From Microbacterium binotii (lineage in GTDB: Bacteria > Actinomycetota > Actinomycetes > Actinomycetales > Microbacteriaceae), in assembly GCF_021398715.1 (NCBI RefSeq), contig NZ_CP090347.1, forward strand, positions 1,302,001 through 1,366,000: a stretch of DNA of 64,000 nt, given 5' to 3'. Positions 35,612-44,058 of the stretch are shown here, in pieces. The notes under the pieces are model-generated. The model did not search any database and was not told the DNA's origin. It saw nothing but the letters and a program-made list of their open reading frames with translations. Both the position numbers and the translations under genes were made by a program. How positions within the stretch are numbered: position 1 is the first letter of the stretch; every line of letters begins with the position of its first letter.

Positions 35612-36445
35612 GTGGTGGACGACGCGCCGATCGGGATCTTCGACTCCGGAGTGGGTGGTCTGACCGTCGCCCGCGCGATCTCGCAGTTGCTGCCGCGTGA
35701 ATCATTGCTCTACATCGGAGACACGGCGCGCTCGCCCTACGGTCCGAAGCCCATCGCGGATGTGCGCCGGTACTCGCTCGAGATCCTCGACACGCTGGTC
35801 GAGCAGGGTGTGAAGATGCTCGTCATCGCCTGCAACACGGCGTCGGCCGCGGTGCTCCGGGATGCGCGCGAGCGCTACGACGTGCCCGTGGTCGAAGTCA
35901 TCGGGCCCGCCGTGCGCACAGCGCTCGCCACGACCCGAAACAGCCGCATCGGCGTCATCGGCACGACCGGCACGATCGGTTCCGGCGCGTACCAGGACAT
36001 GCTCGAGGTGAACCCGAACGTCACCGTGTTCGCGCAGGCCTGCCCGCGGTTCGTCGACTTCGTCGAGGCGGGCGTCACCGGCTCGGCCGAGGTGCTGCAG
36101 GTCGCCGAGGACTACCTTGCGCCCCTGCGCCACGCGGACGTCGACACGCTCGTGCTCGGTTGCACGCACTACCCGTTCCTCGAGGGCGCTATCAGCTACG
36201 TCATGGGTGAGGGCACCAGTCTCGTCTCGAGCGACACCGAGACGGCGAAGGACGTCTACCGTCAGCTCGTCTCCCGTGATTTGCTGGCAGGCCCCGACGC
36301 CGTGGCGCAGCACGTGTACGAGGCGACGGGCTCGTCGGCCGACGACTTCATCCAGCTCGCGCACCGGCTCATGGGACGCGAGGTGCGCCAGGTGCAGCTC
36401 GTGCAGACCGGCACGATCGATCTGCCCCGCACCGCCGCGTCCTGA
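35612..36445 (+). CDS. murI: Glutamate racemase
   Basis: The 277-residue enzyme has the family motifs [23 protein letters not shown] (first catalytic Cys near 72) and LGCTHYPFL (second catalytic Cys near 183). It makes D-glutamate for peptidoglycan. Three GTG codons at 35606, 35612 and 35615 are possible starts; 35612 is chosen because it lies 8 nt after a TAGGCT -10 box, as in leaderless genes here. murI, rph and rdgB lie in the order common in actinobacteria. Confidence 0.93.
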   Translation: MVDDAPIGIFDSGVGGLTVARAISQLLPRESLLYIGDTARSPYGPKPIADVRRYSLEILDTLVEQGVKMLVIACNTASAAVLRDARERYDVPVVEVIGPAVRTALATTRNSRIGVIGTTGTIGSGAYQDMLEVNPNVTVFAQACPRFVDFVEAGVTGSAEVLQVAEDYLAPLRHADVDTLVLGCTHYPFLEGAISYVMGEGTSLVSSDTETAKDVYRQLVSRDLLAGPDAVAQHVYEATGSSADDFIQLAHRLMGREVRQVQLVQTGTIDLPRTAAS

Positions 36446-36489
36446 CGCCTCACCCTGATTTCCCGCATCCGCCCTACCCGAGGAGAACG

Positions 36490-37236
36490 ATGACCGACAT
36501 CACCCGCGCCGATGGGCGTACCGTCTCGCAGCTGCGTCCCGTGACGATCGAGCGGGGCTGGTCGAGCCAGGCCGAGGGGTCCGCGCTCATCTCGTTCGGC
36601 AACACCAAGGTGCTGTGCACGGCGTCGTTCACGAACGGCGTGCCGCGCTGGCTCACCGGCAAGGGCAAGGGCTGGATCACCGCCGAGTACGCGATGCTGC
36701 CGCGCGCCACGAACGATCGCAACGACCGCGAGAGCGTCAAGGGCAAGATCGGCGGGCGTACGCACGAGATCTCGCGCCTGATCGGCCGGGCGCTTCGCGC
36801 GGTCGTCGACACGAAAGCGCTGGGCGAGAACACGATCGTCATCGACTGCGACGTGCTGCAGGCCGACGGCGGCACGCGCACCGCGGCGATCACCGGCGCC
36901 TACGTCGCCCTGGCCGACGCGATCGAGTGGGGCCGTCGCAAGAAGTTCATCGGGCAGAAGGCGCAGGTGCTCTTCGACTCCGTCTCCGCCGTCTCGGTCG
37001 GCATCATCGACGGTGAGCCGATGCTCGACCTCGCGTACGTCGAGGACGTGCGCGCCGAGACCGACATGAACGTCGTCGTGACCGGCCGCGGGCTCTTCGT
37101 CGAGGTGCAGGGAACGGCCGAGGGGGCGCCGTTCGACAAGCGGGAGCTCGACGCTCTGCTGGAGCTGGCGGTCGCGGGATGCGGCGAGCTCGCTCAGGCG
37201 CAGACCGCGGCACTCGCAGCGGGAGACGAGGCGTGA
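36490..37236 (+). CDS. rph: Ribonuclease PH
   Basis: The 248-residue phosphorolytic 3'-exoribonuclease starts with the family segment [17 protein letters not shown]. It contains the conserved [15 protein letters not shown] and [18 protein letters not shown] core. It trims tRNA 3' ends. gaggagaacg before the ATG is a strong ribosome binding site. The stop overlaps the rdgB start as GTGA. Confidence 0.95.
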   Translation: MTDITRADGRTVSQLRPVTIERGWSSQAEGSALISFGNTKVLCTASFTNGVPRWLTGKGKGWITAEYAMLPRATNDRNDRESVKGKIGGRTHEISRLIGRALRAVVDTKALGENTIVIDCDVLQADGGTRTAAITGAYVALADAIEWGRRKKFIGQKAQVLFDSVSAVSVGIIDGEPMLDLAYVEDVRAETDMNVVVTGRGLFVEVQGTAEGAPFDKRELDALLELAVAGCGELAQAQTAALAAGDEA

Positions 37237-37829
37237 CCGACCGCGTGGTGCTCGCCACGCACAACCCGCACAAGGTCGAGGAGTTCCGCGCCATCGTGCA
37301 GGCGACCCGCCCCGACCTCACCGTCATCGGCTACGACGGGCCGGAGCCTGTCGAGGACGGCGTGACCTTCGCGGCCAATGCACTGATCAAGGCCCGCGCG
37401 GCGGCCGCCTACACCGGGCTTCCTGCGCTGGCCGACGACTCGGGCATCTGCGTCGACGTGCTCGGGGGAGCGCCGGGGGTGTTCTCCGCCTACTGGGCCG
37501 GACACCGTAAGGATGCCGCAGCCAACCTCGAGCTCCTGCTCGACCAACTCGCCGACATCGCCGACCCGCACCGCACCGCGCAGTTCGTCTCGACGATCGC
37601 CCTCGTGATGCCCGGCGGTGCCGAGCACGTGGTCGAGGGCATCTGGCCGGGCCGGCTCGCGCTCGCCGCCGACGGCGCCGGCGGCTTCGGCTACGACCCG
37701 ATCTTCATCCCCGACGGTCAGTCCGGCACGGAACGCACGGTCGGTCAGTTCTCGGCCGCCGAGAAGAACGCCGCGTCGCACCGCGCACGCGCCTTCGCCG
37801 AGCTCGGACCGCTGCTGAGCGAGCTCTGA
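37233..37829 (+). CDS. rdgB: dITP/XTP pyrophosphatase (RdgB/HAM1)
   Basis: The 198-residue enzyme has the N-terminal nucleotide-binding motif [12 protein letters not shown] and the [20 protein letters not shown] segment that holds the catalytic Asp. The C-terminal part has FGYDPIF and SHRARAF. It removes non-canonical purine nucleoside triphosphates. The GTG start overlaps the rph stop; this choice gives the family N-terminus directly. Confidence 0.94.
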   Translation: MTDRVVLATHNPHKVEEFRAIVQATRPDLTVIGYDGPEPVEDGVTFAANALIKARAAAAYTGLPALADDSGICVDVLGGAPGVFSAYWAGHRKDAAANLELLLDQLADIADPHRTAQFVSTIALVMPGGAEHVVEGIWPGRLALAADGAGGFGYDPIFIPDGQSGTERTVGQFSAAEKNAASHRARAFAELGPLLSEL

Positions 37830-37832
37830 GCG

Positions 37833-37859
37833 CGGGAGCGAGAATCACTCTCGTTCCCG
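37833..37859 (+). terminator. Hairpin after rdgB
   Basis: Eleven-nt arms (37833-37843 and 37849-37859) pair with one G-T wobble around ATCAC. They lie 3 bp after the stop and end the murI-rph-rdgB cluster. There is no T run. Confidence 0.5.
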
Positions 37860-37896
37860 ATTGCGCGCAAACCGGCTGAGGGCGTGACGGGGCGCC

Positions 37897-37902
37897 TAGC
37901 CT
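37897..37902 (+). promoter_or_regulatory. Leaderless -10 element for the cation efflux gene
   Basis: TAGCCT ends 6 nt before the ATG at 37909. Confidence 0.5.
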
Positions 37903-37908
37903 GGTGCC

Positions 37909-38823
37909 ATGCACGATCACGCGCCCGCATCCGGAGTCCGCGGCGGCAGCAACCGCCGCCTGCTCGCGATCTCGCTCGGGATCACCTCGACGGTGTTCGT
38001 CGTGCAGGTCGTCGGCGCGCTCCTGTCCGGGTCGCTGGCGCTGCTCGCGGACGCCGCGCACATGCTGACGGATGCGGCGGCCCTGGTCATCGCGCTGATC
38101 GCCAGCGCCATGGCGGCCCGCCCCGCGAACGATCGCCGCACGTTCGGCTATCAGCGCGCCGAGGTGTTCGGTGCTCTCGCCAACGGCGTGATCCTGCTCG
38201 GGCTCTCGCTGTGGGTCGGCGTCGAAGCCATCACGCGGCTCATCAACCCGGCCGAGGCGGAGGTCGCCGGCGGACTCATGCTCGGCGTCGCCGCCGTCGG
38301 CCTGATCGCGAACGCCGTCGCGATGTGGCTGCTGGGCGCAGCGCAGCGCACGAGCATCAACGTGCGCGGTGCGTATCTCGAAGTGCTCGGCGACCTGCTC
38401 GGCTCGGTCGCGGTGATCGTCGCCGCCGTCGTCATCCTGCTGACCGGCTGGCTGCCGGCCGACGCGATCGCGTCGTTGCTCATCGCGGCGATGATCGTGC
38501 CGCGCGCCATCGGCCTGCTGCGCGAGGTCGTCTCGGTGCTGAGCGAGGCGACGCCGAAGGGCGTCGAGGTCGACACGATCCGCGCCCACATCCTCGGCAC
38601 GCCGGGTGTCGTCGCCGTCCACGATCTGCACGTGTGGCAGCTCACCCGCGGCGCGCCCGTGTTCACGGCGCACGTCGTGGTGGACGAAGAGGCGTACGCC
38701 ACGGGCGGCGCCGCCCGCATCCTCAGCGATCTGCAGGGCTGCCTCGCGAAGCACTTCGACGTCGAGCACTCGACCTTCCAGCTCGAGCCCGCCGATCACG
38801 TCGAGCACGAGGCGCACGCCTGA
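37909..38823 (+). CDS. Cation diffusion facilitator (CzcD-like) transporter
   Basis: The 304-residue protein has six membrane segments and a C-terminal cytoplasmic domain. TM2 has LADAAHMLTDAAAL with the HxxxD metal site. The TM5 site reads YLEVLGDLLGS, where the usual first ligand His is Glu. The C-terminal domain has VHDLHVWQLT. It likely exports zinc or a related divalent metal in exchange for protons. A leaderless-type promoter precedes it and it converges on ligD with no gap. Confidence 0.88.
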   Translation: MHDHAPASGVRGGSNRRLLAISLGITSTVFVVQVVGALLSGSLALLADAAHMLTDAAALVIALIASAMAARPANDRRTFGYQRAEVFGALANGVILLGLSLWVGVEAITRLINPAEAEVAGGLMLGVAAVGLIANAVAMWLLGAAQRTSINVRGAYLEVLGDLLGSVAVIVAAVVILLTGWLPADAIASLLIAAMIVPRAIGLLREVVSVLSEATPKGVEVDTIRAHILGTPGVVAVHDLHVWQLTRGAPVFTAHVVVDEEAYATGGAARILSDLQGCLAKHFDVEHSTFQLEPADHVEHEAHA

Positions 38824-41202
38824 TCACGTCTCGTCGCGCACCTCGTCGGGGCCCTTGTCGGGACGGAGACCACGCCAGCGCGCCTGGCGCAGCCTGCCGT
38901 CGGGCGTGACCTCGGCGTAGGCGACCTCGGCGACGACCTCCGGGCGCACCCACAGGGCGTCCCTGGCGTCGGCACGCGGCACGTCGAGGAACGGGGAAGC
39001 GTCGGTCCGCAACGGCTGCAGCACCTGGTCGAGCCGGCGCAGCTCCCGCTCGCTGAAGCCCGTTCCCACTCGGCCCACATAGCGCAACCCCTCGGGCGAA
39101 GGCACGCCCATGAGCAGTGACCCGATGCCGCCGCGGCCGTGGCGACCGGGCCGGATCGCGCCGATCACGACCTCCTGGGCGGCGACGTGCTTGATCTTCA
39201 GCCACTGGTCGCTACGCCTGCCTGGCCGGTAGATGGACGCCGGGTTCTTCACCATGACGCCCTCGAGCGAGAACGCGGTGCTCGCCTCCAGCGCCGCATC
39301 CAGGTCGTCGAACACCGGCGGCACGATGCGCGGGGGATTCAGATCACGGGCCAGGCCATCGAGGTGCGTGCGGCGCTCGCGCAGCGGGAGGGCGGTGAGG
39401 TCCTCTCCGTCGAGCGCGAGCACGTCGAACACGTGCAGGTGCACGGGGACGCGTTCCGCCTCGCGCCGGATCTCCGCCGCCTTCGTGAGGTGCATGCGGG
39501 ACTGCAGCAAGGGGAAGCTGGGCCGCCCGCGCTCATCCAGTGCGACGATCTCCCCGTCGAGGATGCAGGCGGCGCGCCCGAGACCGGGGTCCGAGGTGAG
39601 TTCGGGGTACCGGTCGGTGATGTCGGTTCCGCTGCGGGCGCGCAGCAGCATCCGCTCGCCGTCCCAGAACGCCAGGGCGCGCACGCCGTCCCACTTCATC
39701 TCCGCCCACGGCCCGCCCCAACGTCGGGCGGCAGCCGCCGCCAGGCCGGATGTGGAGTTCTCGGCGAGCATCGGGCGCAGGCGAGACGGCGAGAGCTCGT
39801 CCGGCCATGGCGCAGCGGATGCGGCGGCCGCCACCGCCTCGTCCTTCATCCGGTGCAGGAGCCAGGTCGACTTCTCGCCCTCGCCGTCGGTGCGGATGAG
39901 AGCGAGCCGGACGGTACCCAGGGGGCCGTCCGCCCGCCCCGTGACGGTGAAGATGACCTCGTCCGGTCGCCACTTCTCCGCCTCGTAGGTGCCGGTGTCC
40001 CAGATCGTCACCTCGCCCGCACCATATTCGCCTGCGGGGATCTTGCCCTCGAAGGTGCCGTACGACAGCGGGTGGTCTTCGGTCATGACCGCGAGGTGAT
40101 TGCGCTTCGTCGTCTCCGGCACACCCTTGGGCACGGCCCAGCTCACGTAGACGCCGTCGTGCTCGAGCCGCAGGTCGTAGTGCAGGCGCCGAGCGTGGTG
40201 CTCCTGGATGACGAAGCGGAGCGCGTCCCCGGATGCCGCGTCGGCGGCGGGGTCTGAGGGAACCGGCTCGGGCGTGCGGTCTGCGGATCTCTTGGAGATG
40301 TAGGTGCGCAGCGGCTCGGCGGCACCGCGTCGGGGGCGTAGCGGCGCGAGGAGGTCGCCGTCCGTCTCGGTGCGGGCGAGCACCTGCGTCAGATCGAGCT
40401 GCGCGAGGCCGGGGTCGTCCAGCTCCTCCCAGGTGCGCGGTGCCGCCACCGTCGGCCGCGCGCGCCCACGCAGGGAGTACGGGGCGATGGTCGTCTTCTT
40501 GCCGTTGTTCTGCGACCAGTCGACGAAGACCTTTCCGGGGCGCAGGGCCCGCGACATGTTGCTGACGACGAGGTCGGGGTGATCGGCCTCGAGCGACCGC
40601 GCGAGCTCCTTCGCCAGCGCGGACGCCGACTCGCTCGTCTGGCCCGGGGGGAGTGCGCAGTACAGGTGGATACCCTTGCTGCCGCTCGTGACGGGGAAGG
40701 GCGTGAGGCCCGCATCCGTGAGGATCGCGCGCGCCCATCGCGCGACCTCGGCCACCGTGGGCAGGTCGATGTCATCGCCCGGGTCCAGGTCGAGGACGAG
40801 CCGGTCGGGGTGCGAGGGGAGTCCGTCGGCGCCGAAGCGCCACTGCGGGGTGTGCAACTCGAGGCTGGCGGTCTGCGCGAGCCAGACGAGGGTCGGAACG
40901 TCGTCGACGAGCACGTACTCCTTCGTGCCGGTGGAGTGTTCGATGCTCTGACGGCGAAGCCACGCGGGCGCGCCGCGCTCGAGGTTCTTCGCGAAGAAGG
41001 ACTCGGCGTCCACGCCGTCCGGCCAGCGTTTGCGAGTCACCGGCCGGCCGTCGAGGTGGGGGAGCAGCACCGGCGCGATCCGCGCGTAGTAGTCGATGAC
41101 CTCGGCCTTGGTGGTGCCGGTGGCGGGATAGAGCACCTTGTCGAGATGGCTGACGCGGATGCGGCGGCCCTCCACGTCGACGGTCTGCTCGCGTGCGGAC
41201 AT
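38824..41202 (-). CDS. ligD: Multifunctional NHEJ DNA ligase D (polymerase-phosphoesterase-ligase)
   Basis: This is a 792-residue protein with three domains in the mycobacterial order. The N-terminal AEP polymerase (1-290) has catalytic aspartates in LVLDLDPGDD and the SGSKGIHLY loop. The phosphoesterase (about 335-470) has RFVIQEHHARRLHYDLR and GEYGAGEVTIWDTG. The ATP-dependent ligase (about 490-792) has the nucleotidyl lysine in AEMKWDGVRA near 503. It fills, trims and seals broken ends during non-homologous end joining. The ATG at 41202 gives the family N-terminus. It is divergent from ku. Confidence 0.94.
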   Translation of the reverse strand: MSAREQTVDVEGRRIRVSHLDKVLYPATGTTKAEVIDYYARIAPVLLPHLDGRPVTRKRWPDGVDAESFFAKNLERGAPAWLRRQSIEHSTGTKEYVLVDDVPTLVWLAQTASLELHTPQWRFGADGLPSHPDRLVLDLDPGDDIDLPTVAEVARWARAILTDAGLTPFPVTSGSKGIHLYCALPPGQTSESASALAKELARSLEADHPDLVVSNMSRALRPGKVFVDWSQNNGKKTTIAPYSLRGRARPTVAAPRTWEELDDPGLAQLDLTQVLARTETDGDLLAPLRPRRGAAEPLRTYISKRSADRTPEPVPSDPAADAASGDALRFVIQEHHARRLHYDLRLEHDGVYVSWAVPKGVPETTKRNHLAVMTEDHPLSYGTFEGKIPAGEYGAGEVTIWDTGTYEAEKWRPDEVIFTVTGRADGPLGTVRLALIRTDGEGEKSTWLLHRMKDEAVAAAASAAPWPDELSPSRLRPMLAENSTSGLAAAAARRWGGPWAEMKWDGVRALAFWDGERMLLRARSGTDITDRYPELTSDPGLGRAACILDGEIVALDERGRPSFPLLQSRMHLTKAAEIRREAERVPVHLHVFDVLALDGEDLTALPLRERRTHLDGLARDLNPPRIVPPVFDDLDAALEASTAFSLEGVMVKNPASIYRPGRRSDQWLKIKHVAAQEVVIGAIRPGRHGRGGIGSLLMGVPSPEGLRYVGRVGTGFSERELRRLDQVLQPLRTDASPFLDVPRADARDALWVRPEVVAEVAYAEVTPDGRLRQARWRGLRPDKGPDEVRDET

Positions 41203-41317
41203 GCGCCCATCCTGCCGTCCGGTGCGTCCGACGCGCACCCGTTGCGCCCTCGCACATCGGATGCAACAGGCCCGCAACCCCTAGCCTCGGCGCGCTGCGG
41301 AGATGTCTACTAGGCCT

Positions 41318-42178
41318 ATGAGGTCGATATGGAAGGGCGCGGTCGCGTTCGGGCTCGTGAACGTACCGGTGAAGGTGTACTCGGCGACCGAGGACCACGA
41401 CGTCTCGCTGCACCAGGTGCACGCGGCGGACGGCGGCCGCATCCGGTATCAGCGCGTCTGCGAGCTCGACGGCGAGGTCGTGCCGTACGCCGACATCGAC
41501 CGGGCATACGACGACGGCGACCGCACGGTGGTGCTCACGAAGGAGGACCTGGAGTCGCTGCCGGCGGAGAAGTCGCGCGAGATCTCGGTGGTCGAGTTCG
41601 TGCCGAGCGACCAGGTCGATCTGCTCACCCTCGACAAGGCCTACTACCTCGAGCCGGACTCGTCGTCGCCGAAGGCGTACGTGCTGCTGCGGCGGACGCT
41701 CGAGCAGACCGACCGCACCGCGATCGTGCAGTTCTCCCTGCGTCAGAAGACGCGGCTGGCCGCGCTGCGTGTACGCGGTGACGTGCTCGTGCTGCAGACG
41801 CTGCTCTGGGCGGATGAGGTGCGCGAGGCATCCTTCCCATCGCTCGACGAGGACGTGAGGATCTCCGCCAAGGAGCTCGAGCTCTCCGCGGCGCTCGTCG
41901 ACAGCTTCTCGTCCGACTTCGATCCGACTGAGTTCCGCGACGAGTATCAGGAGCAGTTGCGCACGCTGATCGAGGCGAAGCTCGAGAAGGGCGAGAGCGT
42001 CGACACCTCGACCACGTTCGGCGAGGAGGGCGACGACAAGGACGGCGGCGAGGTCATCGACCTCATGGCGGCCCTGCGAGCCAGCGTCGAGCGCAGTCGG
42101 GCGTCCAAGAAGGACGCGTCACCCAAGAGCGATGACAAGCCCGCGGCGAAGCGGAAGAAGAGTTCGAAGGCGTCGTGA
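41318..42178 (+). CDS. ku: Bacterial Ku protein
   Basis: The 286-residue protein begins MRSIWKGAVAFGLVNVPVKV, the hallmark start of bacterial Ku, and keeps the core ring region (RYQRVCELDGEVV and LDKAYYLEPD). The C-terminal 40 residues are Lys/Ser-rich, suited to DNA and LigD contact. The ATG at 41318 is preferred over one 15 bp upstream because it gives the family N-terminus. It works with the divergent ligD in end joining, 115 bp away. Confidence 0.94.
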   Translation: MRSIWKGAVAFGLVNVPVKVYSATEDHDVSLHQVHAADGGRIRYQRVCELDGEVVPYADIDRAYDDGDRTVVLTKEDLESLPAEKSREISVVEFVPSDQVDLLTLDKAYYLEPDSSSPKAYVLLRRTLEQTDRTAIVQFSLRQKTRLAALRVRGDVLVLQTLLWADEVREASFPSLDEDVRISAKELELSAALVDSFSSDFDPTEFRDEYQEQLRTLIEAKLEKGESVDTSTTFGEEGDDKDGGEVIDLMAALRASVERSRASKKDASPKSDDKPAAKRKKSSKAS

Positions 42179-42193
42179 CCGGATGCGGCGGGC

Positions 42194-42886
42194 TTACTCG
42201 CCGGATGCCGCCTCGTCGCGCTGCTCCTTCTTGACCTTCGCGCGCTCGCGGAAGTAGTGCCAGAGCGTGACGGCTGCGGTGATCGCCACGACGCCGATGA
42301 GGATCACGTCGATGTAGTCGGTGACGATCTGCGCGACCCAGGGGATGTAGCCGACCAGGAACCCGATCATCGTGAGTCCGAAGCCCCAGAGGATGGCGCC
42401 GATGAGGTTGTACAGGCTGTACTTGCGCCACGGCATGTGGCCGACACCGGCGGCGACGGGTGCGAAGGTGCGCACGATCGGGACGAACCGGGCGAAGATG
42501 ACGGTCAGCCCGCCGAAGCGCTCGAAGAACGCATTCGTGCGCTCGACGTTCTTCTTGCTGAACAGCCCCGACTCTTTGCGCTCGAAGATCGCGGGGCCGC
42601 CCTTGTGGCCGATGAGGTAGCCGACCTCGCCACCGACGAAGGCGGCGAGACCGATCAGCAGGGCCACGACCCAGACGTTCACGCCGAAGACACCGTTGGG
42701 TGCCACATCCGAGGAGTGCGAGAGCAGTCCGGAGATGATGAGCAGTGTGTCGCCGGGCAGCAGGAAGCCGATGAGCAGTCCTGTCTCCGCGAACACGATG
42801 AAGCAGACCACGGCGAGAGCCCAGGGGCCGGCCGCCGCGATGATCGTCTCGGGGGAGAGCCAGGGGATGAGGGCGATGGAGTGCAC
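42194..42886 (-). CDS. DedA family membrane protein
   Basis: The 230-residue protein has five or six hydrophobic segments and the DedA/SNARE-associated pattern: FAETGLLIGFLLPGDTLL near 33, EVGYLIGHKGG and FFERFGGLTVIFARFVPIVRTFAP near 120. DedA proteins act as lipid carrier flippases or in membrane homeostasis. It starts with GTG and converges on ku. Confidence 0.9.
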   Translation of the reverse strand: MHSIALIPWLSPETIIAAAGPWALAVVCFIVFAETGLLIGFLLPGDTLLIISGLLSHSSDVAPNGVFGVNVWVVALLIGLAAFVGGEVGYLIGHKGGPAIFERKESGLFSKKNVERTNAFFERFGGLTVIFARFVPIVRTFAPVAAGVGHMPWRKYSLYNLIGAILWGFGLTMIGFLVGYIPWVAQIVTDYIDVILIGVVAITAAVTLWHYFRERAKVKKEQRDEAASGE

Positions 42887-42945
42887 GGGCGTCCCGTCGA
42901 TCGGATGTCAGGATGCGGGGCGCGGGTGGCACGCCCCCGTCCCCG

Positions 42946-43027
42946 TGCGGAAGGTGGGACTTGAACCCACACGCTCGAAAGCACAGGAACCTAAATCCTG
43001 CGTGTCTGCCAATTTCACCACTCCCGC
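42946..43027 (-). tRNA. tRNA-Leu (UAG)
   Basis: This is an 82-nt class II tRNA with a long variable arm. The anticodon loop TTTAGGT gives anticodon TAG between CAGGA/TCCTG stems. The acceptor stem GCGGGAG pairs with CTTCCGC, and the T arm is GTGGGTTCAAGTCCCAC. CCA is not encoded. Confidence 0.95.
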
Positions 43028-43102
43028 GGGTGGGGACAGTCTATCCAGCGCGCTTCGGATCACCTGTGCGTCGCCGCGCACGGCGGCGACGCACAGGTCG
43101 CG

Positions 43103-43825
43103 TCAGGACGCGGTGACCTCGCTGACCGCGGTCTCGATGAGATCCGCCACCTCGGTCGGGTGGCTCTGCATCGCGAGGTGGGGGGCGGGAAGTTCCACGA
43201 TGCCGCGAAGGCCGGCACGCGTGTAGCCGAAGCGCTCGACCTCGGGATTGATCGTGTGGTCCTCGCTGGAGACGATGCCCCACGCCGGCTTGGTCTTCCA
43301 TGCGGCGAAGGTCGCGGGCTCGGAGAACGCGGCCGCCGACAGCGGTCGCTGCGAGACGGCGAGTACCTGGGTGCGCGCGAGGTCCACGCCGGCGGCGAAG
43401 ACTTCGGGGAACGCGGCGATCGCGACCGACACGTCGGTGCCGGGCTCGTCGCTGCCCGGCACCGGGTAGGGCGTGTAGACCAGGTTGGCGGCGAGCTCGG
43501 AGTCGGGGAAACCGCCTTGCAGCTGGCCGAGACTCTCGCCGACCTCGAGCACGTAGCCCGAGACGTAGACGAGCGCGACGACGTTCGCGGCCTCGCCGGC
43601 GACGGTGATGACCGCTCCGCCGTAGGAGTGACCCGCCAGCACGACGTCGCCGTCGATGGTCTCGACGAACGCCTTGATGGATGCGGCATCCTCGCCGAGG
43701 CTGCGGTTGTAGACGGGGGGAACGCGCACGTCGTAGCCGCGGTCGAGCAGCTCACGGGTGACGGGCGCCCAGCTGGCGGCGTCGGCGAACGCGCCGTGCA
43801 CCAGGACGATGGTGGGTGTGGCCAC
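43103..43825 (-). CDS. Alpha/beta hydrolase
   Basis: The 240-residue protein has the oxyanion strand VLVHGAFADAASW, nucleophile elbow AGHSYGGAV with Ser near 79, and a late PAPHLAMQSHP containing the likely catalytic His. It resembles small esterase/hydroxynitrile-lyase-like hydrolases; the substrate is unknown. The GTG at 43825 is chosen because AAGGAG lies 7 nt upstream. A TAGCGT box about 40 bp upstream could be the -10. It diverges from the GH43 gene. Confidence 0.85.
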   Translation of the reverse strand: MATPTIVLVHGAFADAASWAPVTRELLDRGYDVRVPPVYNRSLGEDAASIKAFVETIDGDVVLAGHSYGGAVITVAGEAANVVALVYVSGYVLEVGESLGQLQGGFPDSELAANLVYTPYPVPGSDEPGTDVSVAIAAFPEVFAAGVDLARTQVLAVSQRPLSAAAFSEPATFAAWKTKPAWGIVSSEDHTINPEVERFGYTRAGLRGIVELPAPHLAMQSHPTEVADLIETAVSEVTAS

Positions 43826-43945
43826 GGGACAACTCCTTGCTTCTGGGGTGGATGGTGCGGCCGACGCTACGGCGCCACTCCCGCGCCGTCTTGCTCGCCC
43901 GCGAGCAATGGCGTTCGACAAACTCGGCACGCGGCGGCCGCGCGG

Positions 43946-43959
43946 CGGGAGCGCTCCCG
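43946..43959. promoter_or_regulatory. LacI-family (CebR-type) operator palindrome
   Basis: The perfect 14-bp palindrome CGGGAGCGCTCCCG lies 10 bp upstream of the -35 box of the GH43 promoter. It matches the GGGAGCGCTCCC core of actinobacterial CebR-like sugar repressors. No LacI-family gene is in the window, so the regulator would act in trans. Confidence 0.6.
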
Positions 43960-43969
43960 GAAATCGAAG

Positions 43970-43999
43970 CTGACAGGCGCACGGAGTGAGCGCTAACAT
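43970..43999 (+). promoter_or_regulatory. Promoter of the GH43 gene
   Basis: CTGACA (43970-43975) and TAACAT (43994-43999) are spaced 18 bp apart and lie about 60 bp before the GTG start. aaaggacc serves as the ribosome binding site. Confidence 0.55.
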
Positions 44000-44058
44000 T
44001 CGGAGAGCCGACGTCGTCGTCGGTCACAGCGAAGATGCCCCCGAAAGGACCGTAGCCC

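Noticed and set aside
42946..43027. tRNA-Leu as an integration site
   Set aside because: No integrase or repeated tRNA 3' fragment flanks it; the element in this window uses tadC.
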